Below are positions 1 to 10,244 of a DNA stretch of 64,000 nucleotides, one piece after another. The stretch is from Tritrichomonas musculus (lineage: Eukaryota; Parabasalia; Tritrichomonadida; Tritrichomonadidae), in NCBI GenBank assembly GCA_039105265.1, contig JAPFFF010000002.1:8308001-8372000 (forward strand). The letters run 5' to 3'. Positions within the stretch are counted from its first letter, which is position 1. The number at the start of each line of letters is the position of its first letter. The notes under the pieces are model-generated. The model saw only the letters and a program-made list of their open reading frames with translations. It ran no database searches and was not told the origin of the DNA. The position numbers and the translations under genes are program-made.

Positions 1-437
1 ATTTCAATTATTTGAAGTTCATAACAACAAATAAATGCACGTTCACATATTTTTGTTACACTTGGTGGAATAGAAATTTCTTTGATATTTGAATGTGAAA
101 ATGCATCCTTTTCAATTGTTTGTAAGTTAGAATTCATTGGAATTTCGACTTTTCTTAAATTATCACAATTGGAAAATGCATGTTCACATATTTTTGTTAC
201 ACTGGCTGGAATAGAAATTTCTTCGATGTTTGAATATGAAAATGCATATGGTCCAATGATTTTGATATTTTGTGGAATAGAAATTTCTTTGATATCACGG
301 CGTACAAATAGAAATTTGTCAAATTCAGCGTCGTTTTGATTACTTTTGCCAATCAAATATTTATCTTCTTTAAATATGAATTGACCATTCGATGGTGAAA
401 TCATAATTCGTGTCGTTTTTTTTATGCAAAAATGCAT
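1..437 (-). CDS. BspA-like leucine-rich repeat protein, partial (3' end off window, 5' truncated)
   Basis: The minus-strand frame is open from an ATG at 437 to the window edge and encodes TpLRR/BspA repeats of the form AFS.SNI.EISIP.SVTKI, about 23 residues each. Residues 12-45 match the recurring non-LRR insert of this family (YLIGKS...FDKFLFVRRDI), which in the other BspA genes of the window sits in mid-protein after many repeats. The ATG therefore falls inside what is normally the middle of the protein, and the frame directly upstream is stopped by TAA. I infer that the 5' half was lost by a rearrangement near 430, where an unrelated relic begins on the other strand. BspA-like proteins are commonly surface or cytosolic adhesion/scaffold proteins in trichomonads. 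It may be a non-functional fragment. Confidence 0.6.
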   Translation of the reverse strand, partial: MHFCIKKTTRIMISPSNGQFIFKEDKYLIGKSNQNDAEFDKFLFVRRDIKEISIPQNIKIIGPYAFSYSNIEEISIPASVTKICEHAFSNCDNLRKVEIPMNSNLQTIEKDAFSHSNIKEISIPPSVTKICERAFICCYELQIIE

Positions 438-1266
438 TTAAATGCACCAGAAACAGATTTTTATATCACCAAATGTCAATTTATTGAAAATTCAACAGAT
501 GAAAATTTGCATTCTATTTCCAAATCAAGCAGACAACACATCACCATATTTCAATGGAGATGGATGTGGATTTCAATATGGATATTCAGAGTCACTTTAT
601 AACATTGATATTGAAATTCGAAACTGCTCATTTATGAATAATAAAGAACAAACTTGTCAGAGAAATTGCATTTCAAACGACAAAAAAGTCACAATTATTA
701 ATTGTCTTTTTGAAGGAAACTCCGCAAACAGCTAAAATCCAGAAGAATCAAAATAATTAAAAAAAATATTTTGATCGAAAAACAGAAAGACACGGAGGAT
801 CCATTTATTTTAATCTAACGTTTTCACATATAAACATACAAGTTGAATAATTCGTAACAAAAGTTGAAATTTTCAATTGCATATTCAAATCGAATTTAGC
901 ATTTGATAGTTGTGTAATTTACATCGATGTGGATGATACTAGAACAGAATTCGTCATTGAACAAAATGAGTTTTTTTGACAACAGTTACAATGAGCAGTT
1001 GTTTTTCTTTGAGTTCTGCTTTTACTCAATCACAAAAAATTAACTAATATTTTAGCTCTTTCAACAACGTTTCAATTAAAATGAAAGGTATGTCTCTCAC
1101 ATTCACTCAGATTAAATATGTTTCTTACTCAATTTCTTATTTTGAATCGAACACAAATATGATGAGTTTTACTCTGGTCGAATCAACGTTCATTTTTATT
1201 GAAATGCAAACAATTTTTATGGATATTTCTATTGTACGTTCAAACATTTGTTCTAATAATCATTAG
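432..1266 (+). pseudogene. decayed right-handed beta-helix / Pmp-like surface protein
   Basis: Three plus-strand frames carry consecutive pieces of one repetitive protein. They include KCQFIENST (about 475-510), IRNCSFMNNK (about 615-650), INCLFEGNSA (about 700-728), GGSIYF (about 796-812) and IFNCIFKSNLAFDS (about 870-915). The recurrent C-x-F-x-x-N motif and G-G-S-I/A are typical of parallel beta-helix proteins, including the Pmp-like surface proteins of trichomonads. Frameshifts near 530 and 975 and in-frame stops at about 735 and 847 break it. The open segment 1081-1266 continues the same hydrophobic beta pattern without an obvious cysteine motif. No signal peptide or terminal anchor can be seen. 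The family name is inferred from the motif only. Confidence 0.45.
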
Positions 1267-1537
1267 TAACAAATCTAAAATTACAAAAGAACAACTTATT
1301 GGAATTACGTGTTGATCAGCTTATGTTAAATAGATGGTGATTTTAAAAAATACGACAAAAATTTAGCTAGTTGTCCACACACATTAATTTTTTAAAAAAG
1401 TTTTGGTTAGAAATTTTTTTATTTCTAGAATTTGACGAAAAAAGTGAGAAAGTGAAAGTTAATAAAGTTATTTTTAAAGTTATTAATGAAAATGAAATAA
1501 GAATAAAAAATGATCAAAGTTTGATTAAAAAGATGGT
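1267..1537. other. AT-rich intergenic DNA
   Basis: No coding segment, repeat or RNA gene is recognised between the beta-helix relic and the 3' end of the GTPase gene. Confidence 0.5.
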
Positions 1538-3544
1538 TTAAAGTTTTCTGATATTACCTGAAATGCCTGATTCAATACATTGCCAACGTTCCGTGTCATC
1601 AACAAGAATTAATTTTGCCCAATCACCTATGTATTCATCTATTGGTGAAGAAGATCCATTCTTATAGACTCTACGAATATAACGATTTTCAAGTCCATAA
1701 TATGGTGAGTAGTGATTTGTTCCAAAATAATGGTAATGTGTTCCACTACTACCCCGGCCATTATTAAGTTTTCGAATATAATATTGATCTTTAGTTCCTT
1801 TAATTTCATAAAGTTCAACTTTTGTAAATTCGTCTTCTGAATTAGAAACTTTATTCCATTCTGTTTTATATGTCTCTTCATCATTGATATAAGTAACTAT
1901 TCGTTCTTCAAGATATTTTTTGTAATACGATGTTTTTTTGACGTGTTCAAGAGCTTCATAAGAGGTTTCTATTTTAGTGTAATAACTATAAGTTATATTA
2001 TAATAATCAGTCTCTTGTGACCGATTTTGTGTTTCTTTTGTTGTTATTGTTGTTTTTTCTGTACCTGGGATTTTTATCCACATGCTTTGACTTTGTTTAT
2101 ATCCATTAAGAAACGTAACAGTGCATTCTTCTTGCCATGTTTTATGAATATGATTGTGCCGTGTTGGATTGGATAGATATTGATCTTCATTTGATTCTTG
2201 GTTTCGAGTTTGTTTTTCTGTAATATTTTGATCTGTTCTTGTTTTAAACCATTCTTGTTCAATCTTTGTTTGACCCTTTTGCCACTGGCCTGATTGATCT
2301 TTGTTATATTCAATTTTGAGTTTTCTCATTTCTTCACCAAAGAATTTAACTTCTCGGGATCCATTTTTTTCTGTTTTTTCAAATGGACGAGTAATTTCCT
2401 GAATTTCATACTTTATCTCACTGTCTGGATCAGGGTACCAAGCTGAATAAAATGTGGTAATGTCTTTCTCAATTGTGGACTCTGTAAATGCAATTGCGCG
2501 TCCATCAACATTTAATGTATCAGTAAGTTCATTAAAAACTTCACTATTTTTTTTCTCACATTGTTGTTCTTCTTTGTTAAATTTAATTCGTTTAATGCGC
2601 TTATCTTTGAATGAATGATAAATGGTTCTTTTAATTTTTTCATTACCAGATGTTTCGTTTTTTATTTCAGGTTCATCTTCATGTTTTTGGCCAAATTCTG
2701 CATTTTGAATGCAAAGTCGACGAGGTTCTTGGCCATTAATATTTTCCCAATCACTGTAACTGATACTTTTTTTATCAAATGAGGTAAATTTAGTCCTTTT
2801 TCGATGAACTAATGTCGCAAAAATTTGAATTCCATCATCTGTACTTTTGTCGATAAAGCCTTCTTCAACAATAGTTTCTTCTATTAAAGAATATCCTTTA
2901 GGACTGAATTTACAAGGATCAATAGCAGGAGCAGGATTTGCTTGGAAAGGACTAATATCAGGTGGAAGAGGAGTTCTCTTGGCTGGTTTTGAGTGATTAT
3001 TGACGAGTAAAATGGGAATATTTTTAACATGTTCTTTAATTTCAGATGTCTCTTTTTCAAACAACTTTGTCATTTGACCTCTGAATTCAGCTACTTTTTT
3101 TTCTATATATTCTGGTGTACCTTTGGCATGTGTAAGAACAATTTTGATATTATGTTTGGGAACTGTTCCAACAAATGATGTGAGAAGCATATGAACGTTT
3201 CGAAACATGTCTCTTGTGAAACGTTCGCTGAATTTTTGAAGAAGAAGAAAATAGTTAATTTGACCTTGAAAATCATTTTGAAAATAGGAAGCAAGATCTT
3301 TGAGCACTTGTTCATCATCAAATTCGGGATCATTAAGACCAACTGTGTCTGTGACAATGATTTTAATACCATTGACAATATTAGAATGTGAAAATGGTTC
3401 TTTGGTACAAGATTCAAATGAATCACTGGTTTTAAAAGCGTCGATGCCCAAAAGAACATTTCCTAAAGTACTTTTACCAACTCCTGTACTTCCAAAAACA
3501 ACATATCGAATTGTTGGTAATGGAGTCTTTTGTTTTGAGTTCAT
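1538..3544 (-). CDS. AIG1/GIMAP-type GTPase with long charged C-terminal region
   Basis: 668-residue protein with an N-terminal AIG1-family G domain (about residues 12-200). G1/P-loop is GSTGVGKST at 18-26, the G2 threonine is probably T47, G3 is DTVGL at 66-70, and G4 is THAK at 138-141 (family THxD/THxK). The family forms GTP-dependent oligomers on membranes; the cellular role here is unknown. Residues about 210-668 are rich in Lys/Glu/Tyr/Trp and contain repeated short W- and Y-centred strands (for example QEW, KTEWNKV, ERWQC) that I do not recognise. The start is an ATG with a TCACTT initiator-like motif 10 nt upstream. The 5' third plus the promoter is copied in inverted orientation at 5.8-6.9 kb. 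The frame is intact, so this copy is probably the functional one. Confidence 0.85.
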   Translation of the reverse strand: MNSKQKTPLPTIRYVVFGSTGVGKSTLGNVLLGIDAFKTSDSFESCTKEPFSHSNIVNGIKIIVTDTVGLNDPEFDDEQVLKDLASYFQNDFQGQINYFLLLQKFSERFTRDMFRNVHMLLTSFVGTVPKHNIKIVLTHAKGTPEYIEKKVAEFRGQMTKLFEKETSEIKEHVKNIPILLVNNHSKPAKRTPLPPDISPFQANPAPAIDPCKFSPKGYSLIEETIVEEGFIDKSTDDGIQIFATLVHRKRTKFTSFDKKSISYSDWENINGQEPRRLCIQNAEFGQKHEDEPEIKNETSGNEKIKRTIYHSFKDKRIKRIKFNKEEQQCEKKNSEVFNELTDTLNVDGRAIAFTESTIEKDITTFYSAWYPDPDSEIKYEIQEITRPFEKTEKNGSREVKFFGEEMRKLKIEYNKDQSGQWQKGQTKIEQEWFKTRTDQNITEKQTRNQESNEDQYLSNPTRHNHIHKTWQEECTVTFLNGYKQSQSMWIKIPGTEKTTITTKETQNRSQETDYYNITYSYYTKIETSYEALEHVKKTSYYKKYLEERIVTYINDEETYKTEWNKVSNSEDEFTKVELYEIKGTKDQYYIRKLNNGRGSSGTHYHYFGTNHYSPYYGLENRYIRRVYKNGSSSPIDEYIGDWAKLILVDDTERWQCIESGISGNIRKL

Positions 3545-3744
3545 GAAAATAAGTGAAGTCTTTGACTCTTAGAAAATAAATTCCAATTGAAATTTAAAAA
3601 TTGAGTGGAATTTCGGCTTTAAAAATATAATATATAAATATATAATTTTGAATGGGCAGAGATTAAAGTTATAATGATATGTGATATAAAAAAATATACC
3701 CATATCAACCATATCGTGCATTCAATTTTGCGGGGATTTTTTTG
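2685..3744. repeat. left arm of large inverted duplication
   Basis: About 1.06 kb that is nearly identical, in reverse complement, to 5794-6897. It covers residues 1 to about 286 of the GTPase gene, its promoter and roughly 190 bp of upstream flank. The outer edge lies inside the coding sequence (TTTTGGCC at 2685) and the inner edge at a T7 tract. The sequence around 3695-3698 keeps the uninterrupted TATA where the other arm has an insertion. Confidence 0.9.
3551..3556 (-). promoter_or_regulatory. trichomonad initiator-like element (TCACTT)
   Basis: TCACTT fits the trichomonad Inr consensus TCAYWW. The presumed +1 A lies 10 nt before the GTPase ATG. It is preserved in the inverted copy. Confidence 0.5.
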
Positions 3745-4049
3745 ACACTTATAAATGGTCGATTAAAATTAAAAATAAATAGAAGATTTGCTATCAAATA
3801 TGTTTTGTCATCATTGAATTGTTTTTTTCATTGATTATCTTAATTGTTTTAATTTGATTTTTAATTTTTTTGATTTATTTATAATTTAGAAACATATTAT
3901 AATTTGAAAAAATGTATAATTAAGCACCACTCCATTTCATTGTGTTTAATTTGATTAATTTTCATTTTAACAATAGCCATCACAAAAGTGCCAAAATTCA
4001 AAATTTGATCCCTATATCCTCATCTCCATCTCAATATTTTTGTAATTAG

Positions 4050-4640
4050 CTCAAAGTTCCCAATAACTAGCTTAAGGTTCCCGCAATTAACTCAAGTTTC
4101 TTAACAATTCGCTCAAGATTCCTACAAACAGCTCAAAGATTCCTACAAACAGCTCAAAAATTCCATCAAACAGCTCAAAGATTCCATCAAAAAGCTCAAA
4201 GATTCCATCAAACAGCTCAATATTCCTACGACCAGTTCAAAGATTCCTATGAACAGCTCAAAGATTCCTACGAACATCTCAATATTCCTACAAACAGCTC
4301 AATATTCCTACGAACAGCTCAGTATTCTTACGAACGATTCAAGATTCCTACGAACAGCTCAAAGATTCCTACGAACAGCTTAAAGATTCCTACAAACAGC
4401 TCAAAGATTCCTACGAACAGCTCAGTATTCCTACGACCAGTTCAAAGGTTCCTACGAACAGCTCAAAGATTCCTACGAACAGCTCAATATTCCTACGAAC
4501 AGCTCAATATTCCTACAAACAGCTCAAGATTCTTACGAACGGCACAAGATTCCCAACAATTCGCTCATGATTCCTACAATTAGCTCAAGATCCCACAAAC
4601 AGCTTAAGATTCCCACAATTCGCTCAATGTTCTCCTCAGA
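4050..4640. repeat. 21-bp minisatellite (AGCTCAAAGATTCCTACGAAC family)
   Basis: Tandem units of about 20-21 bp centred on the words AGCTCAA and GATTCCTACGAAC, roughly 28 copies. The centre (about 4120-4540) is homogeneous. Copies degrade towards both edges, with recognisable ctcaa words as far as about 4020 and 4800. Some units are 20 bp, so no long frame is preserved. It occupies the spacer between the inverted GTPase arms. Confidence 0.9.
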
Positions 4641-5100
4641 TTATTATTTACTGAATCATCTCAAATTCTTATCATCCATCTCAATATTATCTTTATTCGA
4701 CTCAATATACTGACAAGAAGCTCAAGATTAAAATTTTCATTTGAAAATTATCATAGCCAACTCAATATCGAGATCGATATTCACAAAGCAACCTCAATTA
4801 TTTTGAAATTTAAATTATCTCTCAATACATTATGTATGTAAATCAATATCATCATCTATTTTATAATCAATAAACTAAAATTTTTGTTTTTTAAATTAAA
4901 ATTTTGATTTTTAAATTATAAACGATTAAAAAAGGTCAATTTATATGGTGAATATTTTGGTTTTCACCTTATTATGTTGCATTTAACTTATATGTTTTTC
5001 ATGAAAATAACTAATTATATACTAATTAATCATGAATTAAAAACTAGTGCATGGAAAATTTATAGCATTAATCATTATTCTTATAAATAATAGAATTGTA

Positions 5101-5250
5101 ATTTGATCAGTTTTTTGACAACCTCATTTCAAATGAAAGAACACTAGCAGTACTATGTAATCAGATAGAAAGATCTTTCAATACTATAATATTGAATGAT
5201 ATAGAAGAAGATTATTATTTGTACGAAAATGACTATGATGAAATTTTGTA
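5101..5250 (+). pseudogene. short coding-like relic of unknown origin
   Basis: An ATG-less frame of about 48 codons is open here (QFFDNLISNERT ... EEDYYLYENDY) and ends in TAA. Its composition resembles real coding sequence more than the flanks do. No family is recognised. Low confidence. Confidence 0.2.
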
Positions 5251-5841
5251 ACATTTGAAAAGTTCTCTTTCTATAGAGTTGTTTTATCCTAATTAATTCA
5301 GTCAATCCTTTATATTTTTAGAAAAAAAGTGAAATTTTTAGAAAAAATGTGAAACTTTTTGATAAGACGAAAAAACAGTCTCTTTTTTTTTGTTCGTTTA
5401 AGAAGAGCATCAGGTTTACATCATATATTCTTGAAATTGTTGACTTCTGAGAAATTGATGGTAATAATATTTGCAATATATTAAATAATTGATGAATTTG
5501 AATTTGCTAAAAATGGGAGAAAATATGTTCAAAGTAATCGTATAAGCTTAAATTTTTATTTGTTATAATATCTTTCGTCAAAAATAATCGCAAATAGAGA
5601 AAAAAGCAATTTATTAACAGATAATTGAAAATTTAACGTACATATATTTAATCTCTCACAATTTTAAAATTTTTAATAAATTTTTCTCAATATATTGAGA
5701 GAAAAAAAGAATTGTCATTTATTTGAGAGAATTTTTTTTTTCATCTCAGAAAAATGGAGATAAAATTCTGAGAAATTGAGAAAAAATTTTTGACAAAAAA
5801 ATCCCCGCAAAATTGAATGCACGATATCACCGATATGGGTA

Positions 5842-5920
5842 TGATCATAAATTAATTAAATTAATATAAATTTAAATTAGAAAAATGCTCAATATTTAAA
5901 TTTATATTAATTTATGATCA
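5842..5920. mobile_element. 79-bp MITE-like insertion with TA target-site duplication
   Basis: The element begins TGATCATAAATTA and ends with its inverse (TAATTTATGATCA); the arms pair over about 27 bp with one 5-6 bp bulge. It is flanked by TA on both sides (5840-5841 and 5921-5922). The other arm of the inverted duplication (3695-3698) has a single uninterrupted TATA at this point, which gives a precise empty site. A TA duplication is the signature of Tc1/mariner-class transposition, so this is probably a non-autonomous mariner-type MITE. There is no coding capacity. Confidence 0.75.
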
Positions 5921-6062
5921 TATATTTTTTTATATCACATATCATTATAACTTTAATCTCTGCCCATTCAAAATTATATATTTATATATTATATTTTTAA
6001 AGCCGAAATTCCACTCAATTTTTAAATTTCAATTGGAATTTATTTTCTAAGAGTCAAAGACT

Positions 6063-6068
6063 TCACTT
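6063..6068 (+). promoter_or_regulatory. copied initiator-like element (TCACTT)
   Basis: The duplicate of the GTPase Inr-like motif, 10 nt before the copied ATG at 6075. The broken copy could still be transcribed. Confidence 0.4.
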
Positions 6069-6074
6069 ATTTTC

Positions 6075-6897
6075 ATGAACTCAAAACAAAAGACTCCATT
6101 ACCAACAATTCGATATGTTGTTTTTGGAAGTACAGGAGTTGGTAAAAGTACTTTAGGAAATGTTCTTTTGGGCATCGACGCTTTTAAAACCAGTGATTCA
6201 TTTGAATCTTGTACCAAAGAACCATTTTCACATTCTAATATTGTCAATGGTATTAAAATCATTGTCACAGACACAGTTGGTCTTAATGATCCCGAATTTG
6301 ATGATGAACAAGTGCTCAAAGATCTTGCTTCCTATTTTCAAAATGATTTTCAAGGTCAAATTAACTATTTTCTTCTTCTTCAAAAATTCAGCGAACGTTT
6401 CACAAGAGACATGTTTCGAAACGTTCATATGCTTCTCACATCATTTGTTGGAACAGTTCCCAAACATAATATCAAAATTGTTCTTACACATGCCAAAGGT
6501 ACACCAGAATATATAGAAAAAAAAGTAGCTGAATTCAGAGGTCAAATGACAAAGTTGTTTGAAAAAGAGACATCTGAAATTAAAGAACATGTTAAAAATA
6601 TTCCCATTTTACTCGTCAATAATCACTCAAAACCAGCCAAGAGAACTCCTCTTCCACCTGATATTAGTCCTTTCCAAGCAAATCCTGCTCCTGCTATTGA
6701 TCCTTGTAAATTCAGTCCTAAAGGATATTCTTTAATAGAACAGATGATATAATTCGAATTTTTGCGACATTAGTTCATCGAAAAAGGACTAAATTTACCT
6801 CATTTGATAAAAAAAGTGTCAGTTACAGTGATTGGGAAAATATTAATGGCCAAGAACCTCGTCGACTTTGCATTCAAAATTCAGAATTTGGCCAAAA
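6075..6897 (+). pseudogene. truncated inverted copy of the AIG1/GIMAP-type GTPase
   Basis: Identical to the intact gene for the first 222 codons, so the whole G domain (P-loop at 18-26, DTVGL, THAK) remains open from ATG 6075. A 37-bp deletion after codon 222 shifts the frame and the reading ends at TAA 6750-6752 after 225 residues. Homologous sequence continues out of frame to about 6897. If expressed from its copied promoter it would give a bare G-domain protein, so a function cannot be excluded. I call it a pseudogene because of the frameshift and loss of the C-terminal two thirds. Confidence 0.75.
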
Positions 6898-6957
6898 TAC
6901 GTTTTTATTTATTCAATTATCTCTCACAATTTCATTCAAAATTGGCACGTTATTTTT

Positions 6958-6958
<1 letters not shown>

Positions 6959-6988
<30 letters not shown>
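6959..6988. repeat. A30 homopolymer tract
   Basis: 30 consecutive A residues about 60 bp beyond the end of the broken GTPase copy. Similar A or T tracts lie near several gene ends in this window, so I do not read it as a retroposed poly(A) tail. Confidence 0.8.
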
Positions 6989-6990
<2 letters not shown>

Positions 6991-7137
6991 ACGGTTAATA
7001 TTTTATTTCCAAAAAAATCTAATCTATTTCCTAAACGGCTGTATATTATAAAAAAATATAGTTTATTTTGTTCAATATTGAGTATTATAGAATTTTTGAT
7101 TTATCGAGATATTTAGAATTAATGAAATCTTTTATAT

Positions 7138-7535
7138 TTAAAAATGATATATAAAAGGAGTCATTTCAACTGTTGTACATGAATTTAATACAACTTTGTT
7201 TAACCCTTTACAATCTTTGAATGTTTCAATGAATTCGTCAATCGTGGATCTTTTGACATTAGAGAAAATGGCATAAATGTATAAATTTGAGTACTCCTGT
7301 TGATTCTTGTCGTATGAATTTTTCTTCTCATGACAAAGTTCGTTGATGAATTGTACAAGCTGGCCTTCATTCCTAAGTTTCAATTTATGATCACTGATGA
7401 TGAGCTCAAGTGTATTGAATGAATGTGACTTCATTTTTTCATTATATTTTTCAATCAGTTCATAAAAGTGTAACGATATATATTCAATTCCCTTATCGAT
7501 ATATTTTGAATAAAATTGTGAACATTGTTCAAAGT
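7138..7535 (-). pseudogene. fragment of BTB/BACK-like N-terminal domain
   Basis: The minus-strand frame (ATG at 7434, but coding-like sequence starts about 100 bp further upstream without an ATG) reads FYELIEKYNEK ... FNTLELIISDHKLKLRNEGQLVQFINELC ... YIYAIFSNV. It aligns by eye with residues about 160-240 of the RCC1-repeat protein at 17.3-19.2 kb (HFFILCENN ... IETLERIIFNTNLRLQDEDQLLSFINEMY ... YDFVLFSNV). This is the BACK-like helical part that follows a BTB-like domain in many trichomonad proteins. Stops directly upstream (about 7540) and the lack of any downstream repeat domain show it is a relic. Confidence 0.55.
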
Positions 7536-7796
7536 ATTACTAATGTTAACGTCGATCAAATCAATGAAATTAATTTGCTTAATAAAGATACTGAAAAAAG
7601 TTGTGTAGCAACAATTATTGCAATTGCAGCAATGAGAGTCAAATCATCTGATGAAAAGAATTCATGGTTTATGATTGAGCAAAAAGCTCTTACTTTGCTT
7701 AAAAAAACTTTACCTAACATTGATATTGAACAAATTATTTCAAAAATAGAAACATTGATATCAACGTCAATAATAATCTCCATATTTCTTTTTTAA
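7510..7796 (+). pseudogene. possible C-terminal fragment of a VIT/vWA-type protein
   Basis: Open frame with the coding-like stretch KDTEKSCVATIIAIAAMRV, then KNSWFMIEQKALTLLKK, then a short helix and a hydrophobic end. The pattern (helix, W-x-[ML]-I-x-x-K-A-x-x-[WL]-L) resembles the C-terminal tail of VIT/von Willebrand A proteins, which are numerous in trichomonads. This is from memory of the family pattern only. The ATG-started reading at 7419 is antisense to the neighbouring BTB relic and is probably not real. No A-domain remains. Confidence 0.3.
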
Positions 7797-8020
7797 ATAT
7801 TAAAATCTGAATTTATAATTTATATTTATTTTTATATCACATTTCTCATTTTTTTACATGAACTATAGAATATCCTCTATATTCATTAAAAATTACAATA
7901 CTTTTAATTAAATCTGGTATAATCAATGATCTTATTAATCCTTTGTATGAAAAAAAATATATAATCTCCAATCCTATTCCCCTAAAAAAAATAAATAAGA
8001 ATACAATAATAATTTATTAG

Positions 8021-9667
8021 ATAATATTATCTAATGCGTTCAAATCCTCTCGAATTGAATTGATTCAATTTTCCTCTGATTCTAAACTTCAAACGATTGA
8101 TAAGGATTCATTTTCTCATTCAAATATTAAGAGCATCAGAATTCCATCATCAGTCACATCAATTAGAGAAAAAGCTTTTTTTGGTTGCATACAACTTGAA
8201 GTTATTGAATTTTCAGATGACTCAAAACTTCAAACGATTGATAAATATGCATTTTCTTATTCAAAAATTAAGAGTATCAAAATTCCATCATCAGTCACAT
8301 CAATTGGAAAAAATGTTTTGGATAATTGCGGACAACTCGAAGTTATTGAATTTTCAGATGATTCAAAACTTCAAACGATTGATAGGGAAGCATTTTCTTA
8401 TTCAACAATTAAATGCATCAAAATTCTACCAGAATTAGTAGATCTCAAAGAAGGATGGTGCAGTTGTATATCAAATCTAACAAAAATCTCAGTTAGTACA
8501 AAAAATTCACGATACTGTTTTTTTGATGAGAAAATGATCATTGGTAAAACGAATATTGAGCAAAGTAATTATGATTGTCTTGTTTTTTGTGTTCGTGACA
8601 TTCAACGGATTAAAATTCCTAGTTTTATTGAACACATTTGTTCACATTCATTTGATTATTGTAAACAACTTGAAAGTATTGAATTTCCAGATGATTCAAG
8701 ACTTCAAACAATTAAAAAAAGTGCATTTTCTTCATCAACAATTAAAAGCATCAGAATTCCATCATCAGTCACATCAATTGGAGAATATGCTTTTCATTAT
8801 TGCATACAACTTCAAGTTGTTGAAATTCCAGATAATTCAAAACTTCAATCGATTGATAAGAATGCATTTGATTTATCACAAATTAAGTGCATTAAAATTC
8901 CATTAGAATTAGTGGATCTCAAAGAAGGATGGTGCAGTTTTACATATAATCTAACGAAAATATCAGTTAGTCCAGATAATCCACGATATTTTTGTTATGA
9001 AAACAAAATGATCATTGGTAAAAGTAGTATTGAACAAAGTAATTATGATTGTCTTGTTTTTTGTGTTCGTGACATTCAACGGATTAAAATTCCTAGTTTT
9101 ATTGAACACATTTGTTCACATTCATTTGATTATTGTAAACAACTTGAAAGTATTGAATTTCCAGATGATTCAAAACTTCAAACGATTGATAAAGGTGCAT
9201 TTTATAGATCAACAATTAAGAGGATCCGAATTCAATCATCAGTCACATCAATCGGAGAAAATGCTTTTTATTATTGCGAACAACTTGAAGTTGTTGAAAT
9301 TCCAGATGATTCAAAACTTCAAACGATTGATAGGGATGCATTTTCTTATTCAATAATTAAGAGGATCCGAATTCAATCATCAGTGACATCAATCGGAGAA
9401 AATGCTTTTGATTGTTGCGAACAACTTGAAGTTATTGAAATTCCAGATGATTCAAAACTTCAAACGATTGATAGGGATGCATTTTCTTATTCAAAAATTA
9501 AGAGCATCCAAATTCCATCATCAGTCACATCAATTAGTGAAAAAGCATTTTGTTTTTGTAAAAATCTTCATATTATTGAAATTATTAGTTCAGAAATGAT
9601 ATCAATGTGTTATACAGTGTTTAAAGATTGTAAAAATGTAATAGTAATGATCCCAGTACATTCTTAA
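8021..9667 (+). pseudogene. BspA-like LRR array lacking a start codon
   Basis: An uninterrupted frame from just after TAG 8018-8020 to TAA at 9667 encodes about 20 TpLRR units alternating SKLQTIDKDAFSYS and IKSIRIPSSVTSI, with two copies of the family insert (KMIIGK...YDCLVFCVRDI). The first in-frame ATG is not until about 8533, inside the first insert. A 139-bp block is identical at 8561-8699 and 9035-9173, and 138-bp tandem LRR pairs repeat at about 9213-9490, so the array is being homogenised. Either the 5' end was lost or an unrecognised upstream exon exists; I favour loss. No signal peptide or membrane anchor is present. Confidence 0.6.
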
Positions 9668-10244
9668 AATTTGAATCATTTATTATATTAAATTAAATAC
9701 ATTAAATTAAATAAAATATACTATTATATATACATATATATTTATTATAATGTTTATAGAATTGCTAATATATTAATATTTACCTAGATAAATATATATT
9801 TTTAAAAATACGTTTTTATAAAATTAACGTTTTTATATTGAAAATTTGTGGGATACTTGTGAAAAAACGATTTTTTCATATAAAGAATATTCATTTATAT
9901 CTTTAAAAATATATTGGAAATATTTTCATTTATAATTGTAAATGAAATAAAGTATAAAACAAATAACATAAAAATTATTTAAATTATTTTTTATTTAATA
10001 TATCATTATTCTATTTTAAATTATATTTTCTTTATGCTAGCATATATTAACACATGATAGATCAAAACAATCTGATTAAACCACTTTTAATTAATCAAAC
10101 AAAATTATTAAAATTATATTTTGATAATCAATCACAAACAACCAAAGCTCATATATTATATATTATTTATGATCAGATATATAATATAAATATCATATTA
10201 TTTTTTAAATTTTTCATCATACAGAAAATATAGGGGGTTTTTTA
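9668..10244. other. AT-rich intergenic DNA
   Basis: Mostly A/T runs with short ATATA words. Nothing coding or RNA-like is recognised. Confidence 0.5.

Larger units (their letters stand above)
5794..6897. repeat. right arm of large inverted duplication
   Basis: Reverse complement of 2685-3744 apart from three clear changes: a 79-bp insertion at 5842-5920, a 37-bp deletion near 6739, and scattered substitutions around 5827 and 6750. Homology ends at about 6897 in the middle of a codon of the GTPase gene. Confidence 0.9.

Noticed and set aside
4050-4640. CRISPR-like array
   Set aside because: Units are contiguous 20-21-bp repeats without unique spacers; it is a minisatellite in eukaryotic DNA.
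6959-6988. Poly(A) tail of a retroposed GTPase copy
   Set aside because: The copy includes promoter and upstream flank, so it arose by DNA duplication; A/T tracts are common near gene ends here.
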